Shown here piece by piece: positions 10,009 to 19,549 of a DNA stretch of 64,000 nt. The translations under genes and the position numbers were made by a program. Below the pieces are notes generated by a model. The model saw only the letters and a list, made by a program, of their open reading frames with translations, had not been told where the DNA came from and ran no database searches. The stretch's first letter is position 1. Each line of letters opens with the position of its first letter. The stretch covers positions 124,001-188,000 of the forward strand of contig NZ_CP008887.1 of the NCBI RefSeq assembly GCF_000769655.1, in the 5' to 3' direction. The DNA is from Thermococcus eurythermalis. Its GTDB lineage: Archaea; Methanobacteriota_B; Thermococci; Thermococcales; Thermococcaceae.

Positions 10009-11406
10009 TTAGAGCCTGCACTTCCCATCGAAAAAGCTCGGCCTCTCGAAGGCCTTTCTCATAACCGGAAAGTCCTCGCGGTAGTGACTTCCCCTGCTCT
10101 CCTCCCTGGCTAAAGCGCACTCAAGGACGCCCCTCGCGAGCAGTTTCAGCCTCGGGTCGGCCTCGATTCCCTCAAGCTTCCTGAGGCCCTCCTTTAGCGT
10201 TTTGGCGCTCCTCACGATTCCCGCATAACTCCAGAGCAGTTCTCTCAGCGCGTCAACGTCCCCCTGTTCGTAGCCGTGGTAGGCCAGCTCCTTAACCTCC
10301 CCTCCCCTCGGCCTCTCGCGTGCTATCGTTCTGGCAACCTCAAGGCCGGAGACGATGCACTCAAGGAGGGAGTTGCTCGCCAGCCTGTTCGCCCCATGGA
10401 AGCCGTTGCTCATCGCTTCACCTATCGCGTAAAGGTTTTTAATCCCCGTCCTGTACCAGAGGTCGGTCGCTATCCCACCCATAGTGTAGTGGGCTATCGG
10501 CGAGACGGGAATTAAGTCTCTGGCCGGGTCAATCCCGTCCTTCCTCAGGAAAGCGTATATCTGAGGGAAGCGCTTCTTAAAGTCCTCTATGCCGGTTGCA
10601 TCGAGGAAGACTCTCCTGCCGGCCTTCATCTGGTTATATATCGCCCTAGCAACGATGTCCCTAGTGGAGAGCTCGTTCACGAAGCGCTCGCCGTCTTCGG
10701 TTACCAGCTTTGCTCCGGCTCCCCTGACGGCCTCGCTGATAAGGAAAACACCTTTCTTTCCGATGTAGCCGGTCGGGTGGAACTGGACGAACTCAAGGTC
10801 ACGGGCGGGGGCGCCTTTCATTACCGAGTCGCCGATTAGAAGGCCGGTGTTCTCGGGGGAGCCGGCGGTGAACTTAAACAGAGCAGAGAAGCCACCTGAG
10901 GCTATAACAGTTGCATCGAAATGAAGGAACTCACCATCAACGAAGACCCCGTAGGCCTTCCCTCTCTTTACCCCAAGCTCTTCCGCCTTTCCTTTAACGA
11001 AGTGGACGCCGAGTTCCCTGGCACGGAGGTAGAGCAGTTTGGTCACGTGCTTTCCGGTCTCGTTCTTAATCGTGAAGACCCTGTGAAACGAGTGTCCGCC
11101 CTCGGTTTCACTCGCCTCGAACTTCAGGCCGAGGGAAGTGAGAAAATCATAGGCCTCGCTCGCCTTCGAGATTACGTTCCAAACGACCTCGCGGTCGTTG
11201 ATGTACTTTCCGGCTTTGATTGTGTCGAGGACGTGGGCTTTGGGGGAATCGCCTTCGAGGATGGGAAATGCCACCCCAGCCTGGGCGAGGTAGGAATTGC
11301 TCTTTTTGATTCCGGGGCCGATGAGCGTGACATCAAAACCCTTCTTTGCGAGCGCTATGGCCGCTGTCAAGCCGGCAATACCATCGCCTATGATTCCAAC
11401 CCTCAT
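10009..11406 (-). CDS. nadB: L-aspartate oxidase NadB
   Basis: FAD enzyme that oxidises L-aspartate to iminoaspartate, the unstable substrate handed to NadA. The N-terminal dinucleotide fold is [13 protein letters not shown]; the succinate dehydrogenase/fumarate reductase-like active region includes [21 protein letters not shown] and [17 protein letters not shown]. The length (465 residues) is somewhat shorter than many bacterial homologues, mainly in the C-terminal helical region. In an anaerobe the electron acceptor is probably fumarate rather than oxygen; that is inference. Confidence 0.95.
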   Translation of the reverse strand: MRVGIIGDGIAGLTAAIALAKKGFDVTLIGPGIKKSNSYLAQAGVAFPILEGDSPKAHVLDTIKAGKYINDREVVWNVISKASEAYDFLTSLGLKFEASETEGGHSFHRVFTIKNETGKHVTKLLYLRARELGVHFVKGKAEELGVKRGKAYGVFVDGEFLHFDATVIASGGFSALFKFTAGSPENTGLLIGDSVMKGAPARDLEFVQFHPTGYIGKKGVFLISEAVRGAGAKLVTEDGERFVNELSTRDIVARAIYNQMKAGRRVFLDATGIEDFKKRFPQIYAFLRKDGIDPARDLIPVSPIAHYTMGGIATDLWYRTGIKNLYAIGEAMSNGFHGANRLASNSLLECIVSGLEVARTIARERPRGGEVKELAYHGYEQGDVDALRELLWSYAGIVRSAKTLKEGLRKLEGIEADPRLKLLARGVLECALAREESRGSHYREDFPVMRKAFERPSFFDGKCRL

Positions 11407-11457
11407 CTAACCACCGGGAAAAGAAGAGAAGAGGGACTTAAACGGTTTTTGTTTTCT

Positions 11458-12621
11458 TCAAATTTTCACCCGAATCAGCCACCTGAGCTTGCCGGCGTCT
11501 ATGCTCTTTGTCATCAAAACTCCGCTCTCAAAGACCCACACCGCCAGGCGGAGCACTAACCCGTTCCAGAGCAGGAGATAGAGAACCGCCGCGGCGGCCC
11601 GCAGGTAGTCGCCGTTTGTTGCACTCAAAAAGGCCCAGAGGGGCGCGTAGCCGGGGTCGGCCTTTACAAGGAGCCCGGCGGCACCCGAAACATCAAGCCC
11701 CGCAAAGGCAACCAGGAGGGGAATCAGGTAAAGCACCTCAACGAGTCCCGCCAGGCTGAGGGCACTCCTCACATCGAGGGTAAAAAGCGAGACCAGCAGG
11801 CTCGTGAGGAGCATCAGCAGGAAGAGCAGGAAAACTCCGGCCGAGAAGAAGACGACTGGCCCTACACCAACCGACACGCCGGTCGGGCCTCCTCCGGAGG
11901 TCTTTGGGAGCATGGAGACGGCCCAGGTCGAGAGTGTTAAAGACGCCAGCACCAAAAAGCTGAAGACCACGGAGGCGAAAATCTTCCCGAGGATTATCGA
12001 CCTGCGCGAGACCGGGAGGGTGAGGAGCGTCTCAAGCGTCTTTCCTTCCTTCTCCATGGCGACGGAGGCCGCTACCGCCTGGGAAGCGTATACCCCAATG
12101 ACGAAGAGAACCAGTGGCACCGCCAGCGCACTCCGGAGGAGCGCCGAGACGTAGCGCGAGGGCTCGACGCTGAGAACACTCCCGCCGACGTCGAGGAGGA
12201 ACTCTGGCCGTATTGATGGGAAGACGCCCTCACCGAAGCGCAGAACCAGCGCCTTCAAAGCCCCGGCCAGCCTGACGGTCTTAAAGTCAAGCACCGATGA
12301 AAGTTCCGTCTCGATTAACAGACTTGGAGAGCGCCCGCTTTTGATTGCGTCCGAGAATCCGGCCGGGATAACGAGCCTAACCGGCGAGCCGTTATCTATG
12401 ACAACGCCACTTTCTTCCAAGAACTCGATGAGCGCCCTTGAGTACTCCCCGGAATCCTCATTGACAACGCTGATTACGAGGCTTGATGAGCGTGAGGACG
12501 ACTGCAGAACTCCGAAAAGCAGTGGGATAAAGATTATTGGGACGATTATGGCCGCCAGGAGCCTCCTATCCCTCAAAATGTCCGCGAGCTCTTTCTTAAA
12601 CATAATCCACAGCTCACCCAT
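11458..12621 (-). CDS. ABC-2 type transporter permease
   Basis: Membrane part of a two-component exporter. One transmembrane helix near residues 20-40 (LLAAIIVPIIFIPLLFG) is followed by a large outside domain of about 130 residues and then five to six more helices, as in NatB-type and other ABC-2 permeases. The cytoplasmic N-terminus has the typical KELADILRDRRLL. The gene overlaps the upstream ATPase gene by 8 bp, so the pair is co-translated. The substrate is unknown; sodium or drug export are both possible for this family. Confidence 0.87.
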   Translation of the reverse strand: MGELWIMFKKELADILRDRRLLAAIIVPIIFIPLLFGVLQSSSRSSSLVISVVNEDSGEYSRALIEFLEESGVVIDNGSPVRLVIPAGFSDAIKSGRSPSLLIETELSSVLDFKTVRLAGALKALVLRFGEGVFPSIRPEFLLDVGGSVLSVEPSRYVSALLRSALAVPLVLFVIGVYASQAVAASVAMEKEGKTLETLLTLPVSRRSIILGKIFASVVFSFLVLASLTLSTWAVSMLPKTSGGGPTGVSVGVGPVVFFSAGVFLLFLLMLLTSLLVSLFTLDVRSALSLAGLVEVLYLIPLLVAFAGLDVSGAAGLLVKADPGYAPLWAFLSATNGDYLRAAAAVLYLLLWNGLVLRLAVWVFESGVLMTKSIDAGKLRWLIRVKI

Positions 12622-13363
12622 GGAAAACCCTCCCAGAGGCCGTTACAAAGACTTCTTCGAGGTTCTCAGCCTCGTACTTGGCCTTCAGCTCCCCAGGCGT
12701 CCCGGTCTCAACGATCCTGCCCCCCTCTATTATCGCCACCCTGTCGCACAGGAACTCGACCTCGAGCATGTTGTGGCTCGAAACGAGGACTGAAACGCCT
12801 TCTTCGCTGGAGAACTCCTTTATGCGCTTTCTGATTTCATAGGCACTTGACACGTCCAGCCCGCTCGTCGGCTCGTCGAGGATAGCCAGCCTCGGCCTCA
12901 CCATCAGCGCCCTCGCCAGGAGGAGCTTCCTCGTCATTCCCTTGGAGTAGGTCGCAACCCTGTCGTGGAGCCTGGCCCCAAGGCCAGCTATTTTAATCCC
13001 CAGCTCGACCATCTCGTCGGCGTCCTTTCCCGTCGCCTGCGAGTACAGCCCGGCCATGAAGCGGAGGTACTCGAGCCCCGTCATGTTCCTGTAGGCGCCG
13101 GCCTCCTCCGGCAGGTAGCTTATCAGCTTCCTGACCCTCTCGGGCTCCTTAACGACGTCATGTCCCATCACTTCAGCTTTTCCCCTGTCCGGAGGGAGGA
13201 GCGTTGCGAGGATTTTGAGGGTCGTGCTCTTTCCCGCTCCGTTCGGCCCGATGAGACCGAATATCTCGCCTTCCATCATCTCGAAGCTTATCCCCCTGAG
13301 GGCTTTAATGCCTCCATACTCCTTTTCAAGGTCCCTGACAACGACGGCGGGGCTTTGAGACAT
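12614..13363 (-). CDS. ABC transporter ATP-binding protein
   Basis: ATPase of the exporter whose permease follows with an 8-bp overlap. Walker A is GPNGAGKST, the signature is TYSKGMTRKLLLAR, Walker B is LAILDEPTSGLD, and the H-loop is SSHNM. I placed the start at the ATG of MSQSPAVVV, which directly follows GGAGAGGTG; an in-frame GTG four codons upstream is the alternative. A minus-strand TATA element (plus strand ACTTATAAAAG, about 13408-13418) is bracketed by two copies of CTAAGCATA. Confidence 0.92.
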   Translation of the reverse strand: MSQSPAVVVRDLEKEYGGIKALRGISFEMMEGEIFGLIGPNGAGKSTTLKILATLLPPDRGKAEVMGHDVVKEPERVRKLISYLPEEAGAYRNMTGLEYLRFMAGLYSQATGKDADEMVELGIKIAGLGARLHDRVATYSKGMTRKLLLARALMVRPRLAILDEPTSGLDVSSAYEIRKRIKEFSSEEGVSVLVSSHNMLEVEFLCDRVAIIEGGRIVETGTPGELKAKYEAENLEEVFVTASGRVFHG

Positions 13364-13383
13364 CACCTCTCCCACCCCACAAT

Positions 13384-13439
13384 TATGCTTAGAGGTTGGA
13401 GAAGGTTACTTATAAAAGTTTCTTTCCAAGTATGCTTAG
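13384..13439 (-). promoter_or_regulatory. Exporter promoter bracketed by CTAAGCATA repeats
   Basis: Plus-strand TATGCTTAG occurs at 13384-13392 and 13431-13439 in direct orientation, one copy on each side of the minus-strand TATA element TTTTATAAGT (around 13408-13418). Nine identical bases twice within 56 bp, placed symmetrically about a TATA box, suggest a specific operator for the ABC exporter operon. Confidence 0.4.
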
Positions 13440-13503
13440 GCAGAATAGGAGAAAGAAAATTCAGAAAGCAACCAAACTCCCGAACAGGGGCAAAAATCCA
13501 AAA

Positions 13504-14985
<1,482 letters not shown>

Positions 14986-15134
14986 TTAACGTGAACCTGG
15001 CAAGTATTTTTAAGGGTTTCGAGAAGCCCCCTCGTTGTATATCTGCCACCCCGGAGGTTGTCACGCAACATTTTGACGAAGGGGGAGAGGTTTTTTCAGG
15101 AAAAATCTGTCCAATGTACAAAAAAGCCTCCGAA

Positions 15135-15176
15135 AAGCACTTATATATGCATGGGTGCCTTGTTATGGTGATAACC
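15135..15176 (+). promoter_or_regulatory. Promoter and ribosome site of the small frameshifted gene
   Basis: A BRE/TATA-like GCACTTATATATGC at about 15137-15150 lies about 27-40 nt before the ATG at 15177, and GGTGATAACC stands directly before that ATG. A complete promoter and ribosome site argues that the following 116-codon stretch is, or recently was, a real gene. Confidence 0.5.
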
Positions 15177-15525
15177 ATGAGGAGGGCTTACGAAATTCGC
15201 AGGAGGGTTTCAGAAAAGGAAAGGGGGGAGGGCCAAACCCTTCGTTAGCGTCGGCTCTGAGGAACTGCTGTTTGAGGTTCTAAAGGAAGGTCTGTTCTGG
15301 GCCGCCCTCGGCCGGCCGTCTGAGGTCATGCCGTTTCTGAGGGGCAAACTTTTGGGCAACGGCTTCAGCGAAGGCTCCAAGAGACAGCTCGAGTGGCTCC
15401 TCGACGAGCTCCAGAGCTTCTACGAGCGCGTCGCCTGCGGTGGCCGCGTGGAAGAAAGGCACCTGAGGGCAATCAAGTCCTTCCACAGGGACATAGTATC
15501 TGTCCTAGAGACGGAAGGGGCTTAG
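15177..15525 (+). pseudogene. Small conserved-looking protein, frameshifted at a G6 run
   Basis: Reading begins MRRAYEIRRRVSEKERG at 15177 after a good GGTGAT ribosome site, but that frame stops at 15248. The +1 frame continues immediately as AKPFVSVGSEELLFEVLKEG and on to a stop at 15525, with no start codon of its own before 15328. The switch falls at the run GGGGGG (about 15222-15228); removing one G gives a single reading frame of about 115 residues, acidic-basic and probably helical. I do not recognise the family. Either a true frameshift mutation, a one-base sequence error, or slippage at the homopolymer explains this. The 3' part alone (15328-15525) would encode 65 residues. Confidence 0.5.
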
Positions 15526-15536
15526 CTTTTTAACCC
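15524..15536 (+). promoter_or_regulatory. TATA box of the C/D-box guide RNA gene
   Basis: AGCTTTTTAACC lies about 25 nt before the predicted 5' end of the guide RNA at about 15555, the correct spacing for an archaeal promoter. Confidence 0.45.
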
Positions 15537-15553
15537 CTCTTCCCCACTCTTCT

Positions 15554-15609
15554 TGGGATGATGAGGGAAGTTTCGTCCGAGCGGTGAGGAAACTCGCATG
15601 GGCTGACCA
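15554..15609 (+). ncRNA. C/D-box sRNA guiding 2'-O-methylation of 16S rRNA
   Basis: All four boxes are present with ideal archaeal spacing: C box ATGATGA (15558-15564), D' box CCGA (15577-15580), C' box GTGAGGA (15584-15590) and D box CTGA (15603-15606). Both guide spacers are exactly 12 nt. In the D guide, ten bases (ACTCGCATGG, 15592-15601) are perfectly complementary to the 16S rRNA of this window (plus-strand 52761-52770). By the D+5 rule the target is the U at about nucleotide 52 of 16S. The D' guide (15565-15576) pairs less well; GGAAGTTTCG matches 16S antisense at 52462-52471 with one mismatch. It sits between protein genes with its own TATA box. Confidence 0.8.
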
Positions 15610-15658
15610 ACCCTCAACCTTTTAAAAGGCTCTTCTTTTTGCTCTCCGGGGGCCAAAA

Positions 15659-17635
15659 ATGGACGAAAAACTTGAGAAGTTCATCAATCACCTCAAAGTC
15701 CTCGTGGAATACGAGAGAAAGGCCGAGATTGAAGCGATGAAGGCAGAGATGAGAAGGCTCAGCGGCCGCGAGAGGGAGAAAGTTGGGAGGGCCGTTTTAG
15801 GTTTAAACGGTAAAATCGTCGGCGAGGAGCTCGGCTACTTTCTGGTGAAATACGGCCGCGAGAGGGAAATCAAGACGGAGATAAGCGTCGGAGATTTGGT
15901 CGTAATCAGCAAGAGAGACCCGCTGAAGAGCGACCTGGTTGGAACCGTCGTCGAGAAGGGGAAGCGGTTCATAACGGTCGCCCTTGAGACCGTCCCGGAC
16001 TGGGCGCTTAAGGGTGTGAGGCTCGACCTCTACGCCAACGATATAACATTCAAGCGCTGGCTTGAGAACCTCAACAACATCCGCGAGAGCGGGAGAAAGG
16101 CTCTGGAGTTCTACCTCGGTCTGAGAGAACCGGAAGAGAGCAAGCCGGTTGAGTTCGAGCCCTTTGATAAAAACCTGAACGCGAGCCAGAGGAGGGCCGT
16201 TGCCAAGGCCCTTGGGAGTCATGATTTCTTCCTGATTCACGGGCCCTTTGGGACGGGAAAGACGAGAACGCTCGTCGAGCTGATACGGCAGGAAGTCGAG
16301 CGCGGAAACAGGGTTTTGGCCACCGCCGAGAGCAACGTGGCCGTTGACAACCTCGTCGAACGGCTGGTCGATTCCGGTTTGAATGTCGTTCGCGTCGGAC
16401 ACCCGAGCAGGGTCTCAAAAGCTCTCCACGAGACGACCCTTGCTTACCTCATGACCCAGCACGAGCTCTACGGTGAGCTGAGGGAACTCCGCGTAATCGG
16501 GGAGAACTTGAAAGAAAAGAGGGACACCTTCACCAAACCAGTTCCGAAGTACAGGCGCGGGCTGACTGATAAGCAGATTCTCCGCCTGGCTGAGAAGGGG
16601 ATAGGGACGAGGGGCGTTCCAGCTCGGTTAATCCGCGAGATGGCACAGTGGCTCAAAATCAACGAGCAGGTGCAGAAGACCTTCGACGATGCTAAGAAGC
16701 TGGAGGAGAGAATAGCGAGGGAGATAATAAGGGAAGCTGACGTTGTCCTGACAACAAACGCCTCCGCCGGGCTGGAGGTGGTGGACTACGGCTCCTACGA
16801 CGTGGCGGTGATAGACGAGGCGACCCAGGCCACCATTCCGAGCGTCCTCATACCAATCAACCGCGCGAAGCGGTTTGTTTTGGCCGGAGACCACAAGCAA
16901 CTACCGCCGACGATACTCAGCGAGAAGGCAAAGGAGCTCAGCAATACCCTCTTTGAGGGGCTGATTGAGCGCTATCCTCAGAAGAGCGAGATGCTCACCG
17001 TCCAGTACAGGATGAACGAACGGCTAATGGAGTTCCCGAGCAGGGAGTTCTACGACGGAAAGATAGAGGCGGCGCCAGAAGTTAAGCGGATTACCCTCTC
17101 AGACCTTGGGGTTAAGTGCCCGGAGTTTGGAGAGCAGTGGGACGACGTCCTTAAGCCGGGCAACGTGCTGGTCTTCATAGACACCTCCAAGAGAGAAGAC
17201 CGCTTCGAGAGGCAGAGGCGCGGTAGTGAGAGCCGCGAAAACCCGCTTGAGGCCAGGCTGGTGAAGGAGGTCGTTGAGAGGCTCCTGGAGCTGGGAGTTA
17301 AGCCCGAATGGATAGGTGTCATAACGCCCTACGACGACCAGCGCGACCTTATAAGCTCGCTCCTGCCGGAGGAGATAGAGGTCAAGACCGTTGACGGCTA
17401 TCAGGGAAGGGAGAAGGAGGTAATAGTCCTTTCATTAGTCCGCTCCAACAGGAGGGGTGAGCTTGGCTTCCTGAAGGACCTGAGGAGGCTGAACGTCTCG
17501 CTGACGAGGGCGAAGAGGAAGCTGATTCTGGTAGGCGACTCCGCAACGCTGAGCGCCCACCCGACGTACAAACGGCTGGTTGAGTTTGTGGGTGAGAGAG
17601 AAACGGTAGTTGATGCCGGGAAGCTGGGGGTGTGA
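15659..17635 (+). CDS. Upf1/IGHMBP2-like superfamily 1 helicase
   Basis: DNA/RNA helicase of the SF1B Upf1-like group. Motifs in order: Q-like NASQRRAV, Walker [12 protein letters not shown] (near residue 198), motif Ic [14 protein letters not shown], Walker [10 protein letters not shown], motif [12 protein letters not shown], motif IV region [13 protein letters not shown], motif [20 protein letters not shown] and motif [18 protein letters not shown]. An N-terminal oligonucleotide-binding-like barrel occupies residues 20-140. The 658-residue length fits archaeal members annotated as DNA helicases. taw3 follows three bases after the stop, so the two are probably one transcript. Confidence 0.92.
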   Translation: MDEKLEKFINHLKVLVEYERKAEIEAMKAEMRRLSGREREKVGRAVLGLNGKIVGEELGYFLVKYGREREIKTEISVGDLVVISKRDPLKSDLVGTVVEKGKRFITVALETVPDWALKGVRLDLYANDITFKRWLENLNNIRESGRKALEFYLGLREPEESKPVEFEPFDKNLNASQRRAVAKALGSHDFFLIHGPFGTGKTRTLVELIRQEVERGNRVLATAESNVAVDNLVERLVDSGLNVVRVGHPSRVSKALHETTLAYLMTQHELYGELRELRVIGENLKEKRDTFTKPVPKYRRGLTDKQILRLAEKGIGTRGVPARLIREMAQWLKINEQVQKTFDDAKKLEERIAREIIREADVVLTTNASAGLEVVDYGSYDVAVIDEATQATIPSVLIPINRAKRFVLAGDHKQLPPTILSEKAKELSNTLFEGLIERYPQKSEMLTVQYRMNERLMEFPSREFYDGKIEAAPEVKRITLSDLGVKCPEFGEQWDDVLKPGNVLVFIDTSKREDRFERQRRGSESRENPLEARLVKEVVERLLELGVKPEWIGVITPYDDQRDLISSLLPEEIEVKTVDGYQGREKEVIVLSLVRSNRRGELGFLKDLRRLNVSLTRAKRKLILVGDSATLSAHPTYKRLVEFVGERETVVDAGKLGV

Positions 17636-17638
17636 TGC

Positions 17639-18241
17639 ATGTTCCTCTACACCAAAAACTTCGACGAGCAGAAGGAGAAGGCGATGGGGAGCCTCAGGCA
17701 GGCGTTAGTCGAGGGAAAGGTGGACGAGGACATAATTCCCCTCCTTGAAAAGATAAACGCGCTGGAGAACTACTTCACAACGAGCTCCTGCTCGGGCAGG
17801 ATTTCGGTCATGGAGATGCCCCACTTCGGGGACAAGGTGAACTCTGTGTGGCTCGGCAAGTGGCACAGAACAGTCAAAGTCGAGGAGGTGCTTGAGGCCA
17901 TTGAGAGACACAGGAAAGGCCAGCTCTGGTTCCTCGTGAGGAGTCCAATCCTGCACGTCGGCGCGAGAACCCTTGATGACGCCGTTAAGCTGCTCAACCT
18001 CGCCATAGGGCTGGGCTTCAAGTACAGCAACATCAAGAGTGTGAGCCACAAGAAGCTCCTCATCGAGATACGCTCCACCGAGAGAATGGACGTCCCGCTC
18101 GGCGCGGATGGAGAGCTCTGGGTGAGCGAGAATTACATCGAAAGAATCGTGAACATAGCGAACGACCAGCTGAGAAGGTTTAAGGGGAAGCTGAAGAGGC
18201 TGGAGGAAGAAGTGGAGAGAATCTCAATAAACGACGAATAA
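17639..18241 (+). CDS. taw3: tRNA-Phe wyosine methyltransferase Taw3 (TYW3 family)
   Basis: Archaeal TYW3 homologue, which N4-methylates the tricyclic base at position 37 of tRNA-Phe during wyosine synthesis. The family motif TTSSCSGRISV is at residues 47-57, and WFLVRSPILHVGARTLDDA matches the conserved second block. Length of 200 residues is normal. It lies directly after the helicase gene. The Trm5-family gene at the end of the window may act in the same pathway. Confidence 0.92.
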   Translation: MFLYTKNFDEQKEKAMGSLRQALVEGKVDEDIIPLLEKINALENYFTTSSCSGRISVMEMPHFGDKVNSVWLGKWHRTVKVEEVLEAIERHRKGQLWFLVRSPILHVGARTLDDAVKLLNLAIGLGFKYSNIKSVSHKKLLIEIRSTERMDVPLGADGELWVSENYIERIVNIANDQLRRFKGKLKRLEEEVERISINDE

Positions 18242-18278
18242 CACCCCAAAACAAAGTTTTAGACGGAAAGGAGACGCA

Positions 18279-18304
18279 AAGCGTTATATAAAACAATAAC
18301 GCTT
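18279..18304 (+). promoter_or_regulatory. Perfect inverted repeat over the TATA box of the 7TM-DUF835 gene
   Basis: AAGCGTTAT (18279-18287) and ATAACGCTT (18296-18304) are perfect 9-bp inverted repeats around an 8-base centre, and the TATA element TTATATAAAA spans the left arm and centre. A dimeric repressor bound here would block TBP. The start codon is only about 20 nt downstream, so the leader is very short or absent. Confidence 0.5.
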
Positions 18305-18322
18305 AGTGTGTTAAGGGATACC

Positions 18323-19378
18323 ATGAATAGAACGATGCTCATCATTGGACAGACGCTCAGCCTCTCGGCAAAGGTGGCAGGAGCCCTGTTTCTCACTTAC
18401 GTTTACCGGAAGCACCGGCGAAAGCCGGCCCTCTGCTGGTCGCTTTCCTGGGTAGCGGCCGCTTCTTCGATATTCGCCGACATAAGCGAGAACATATGCC
18501 TGCTATCACTGTCTGAAGCATTCTGGGCGGCTCTACTCTTCTGTGGGACACTCTGTCTGCTTGAGGAGAAGGGGGACGTAAACAGAATGGTGAAAGCGCT
18601 GTCGGCTATCCCCGTTATAATAAGCCTATACGGAATCCTAATAGGGACTCTGGACTATTCCTCCGATTGGTTTGCTCTTCTCGGCCTGCCCTATGCGGTC
18701 TCCGCCCTGTTCATTACAGCTTCCGGGCTTCTAATTATTTCCCTAAAAGACATATATAACACCAAAGCTGTTCATCTTGGTGGCGTCATCACGGTTCTGG
18801 GGCTCCATGAACTCGACTTTCCAGTTTTAAGGCTCGTTGAGCGGTTTGCCCCAATAGGCTTCGTTCTGGGTTCCATGTTGGCGGTTCTCTCAGCGTACTT
18901 TATGATAAAGTTCGTCTTCACGGCTGAATTCATAAAGGTTGAGAAGCCTCGGGTGGAAATAGACTTCACTCCGGGTGTGATGATAGTTAGTCCTGAGGAG
19001 TACCCCGCAATAAAAGAGAAGCTCAAAGAGGTGCCGGCGCTTGCGTTCGTCAGGGACGTAAACGTCCCAGAGGTGTGGAACAGGTTCTTTGTTACGACCT
19101 CAGGCAAAGATAACGCAATACCCCCCACAAATCTTGCAAAAATCCTCGACATCACGACGCGATACCTGCGGGAGGCCAATGAAAAGGGATTCCACGGTGT
19201 AGTCGTCGTGGACTGCCTCGAATACCTGAAGACATACAACGGATTCGAAGCTATTTCAAAATTCCTGGCGTCCCTCAGGGACTCAACAGTCCTGCACAAC
19301 GGAGTCCTAATCCTGGTTGTAGAGGAAAACGCGTGGGAGACAAAGGAACTTGGGATGCTGAAAAGAATCCTGGGTTAA
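18323..19378 (+). CDS. Seven-transmembrane protein with C-terminal DUF835 domain
   Basis: About 351 residues. Roughly seven hydrophobic helices fill residues 1-200 (for example GVITVLGLHELDFPVLRL and IGFVLGSMLAVLSAYFMI), followed by a soluble DUF835 domain with the family core VVVDCLEYLKTYNGFEAISKFLASLRD and VLILVVEE. Function of DUF835 is unknown; the architecture resembles a sensor with a cytoplasmic output domain. The ATG was preferred over a GTG five codons upstream. Two further DUF835 proteins are at 61.6 and 62.6 kb. The promoter carries a perfect inverted repeat. Confidence 0.75.
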   Translation: MNRTMLIIGQTLSLSAKVAGALFLTYVYRKHRRKPALCWSLSWVAAASSIFADISENICLLSLSEAFWAALLFCGTLCLLEEKGDVNRMVKALSAIPVIISLYGILIGTLDYSSDWFALLGLPYAVSALFITASGLLIISLKDIYNTKAVHLGGVITVLGLHELDFPVLRLVERFAPIGFVLGSMLAVLSAYFMIKFVFTAEFIKVEKPRVEIDFTPGVMIVSPEEYPAIKEKLKEVPALAFVRDVNVPEVWNRFFVTTSGKDNAIPPTNLAKILDITTRYLREANEKGFHGVVVVDCLEYLKTYNGFEAISKFLASLRDSTVLHNGVLILVVEENAWETKELGMLKRILG

Positions 19379-19400
19379 TCTAGAAGCTTTTGACTAGGCC

Positions 19401-19532
19401 GTGCCACTGCTAAGGGCCGGGTGCATTAACACCCTCGTTGACGTAGAAAGGGCCAAGGAAGCGCTGGAAATCGGCCTTAGACAGAAAACTAAGGCCCCAT
19501 ATTCAGCCCCGAACCCACAGCCGACGCCATAA
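19401..19532 (+). other. Short open frame or gene remnant between DUF835 and DUF1464 genes
   Basis: A 43-codon open frame from a GTG reads with codon-like composition (RAGCINTLVDVERAKEALEI), but no ribosome site is visible and its start lies 22 bp after the preceding stop. The region also holds an 8-bp hairpin GGCCTTAG/CTAAGGCC (19474-19497), which could be a terminator or part of a small RNA. Probably a remnant; function unknown. Confidence 0.2.
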
Positions 19533-19549
19533 CCGGATTAAAAAGAAAG

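Noticed and set aside
9947-10120. N-terminal extension of NadA by 58 residues
   Set aside because: It overlaps the nadB end, has no family match, and the ATG at 9946 has a GGTGAG ribosome site.
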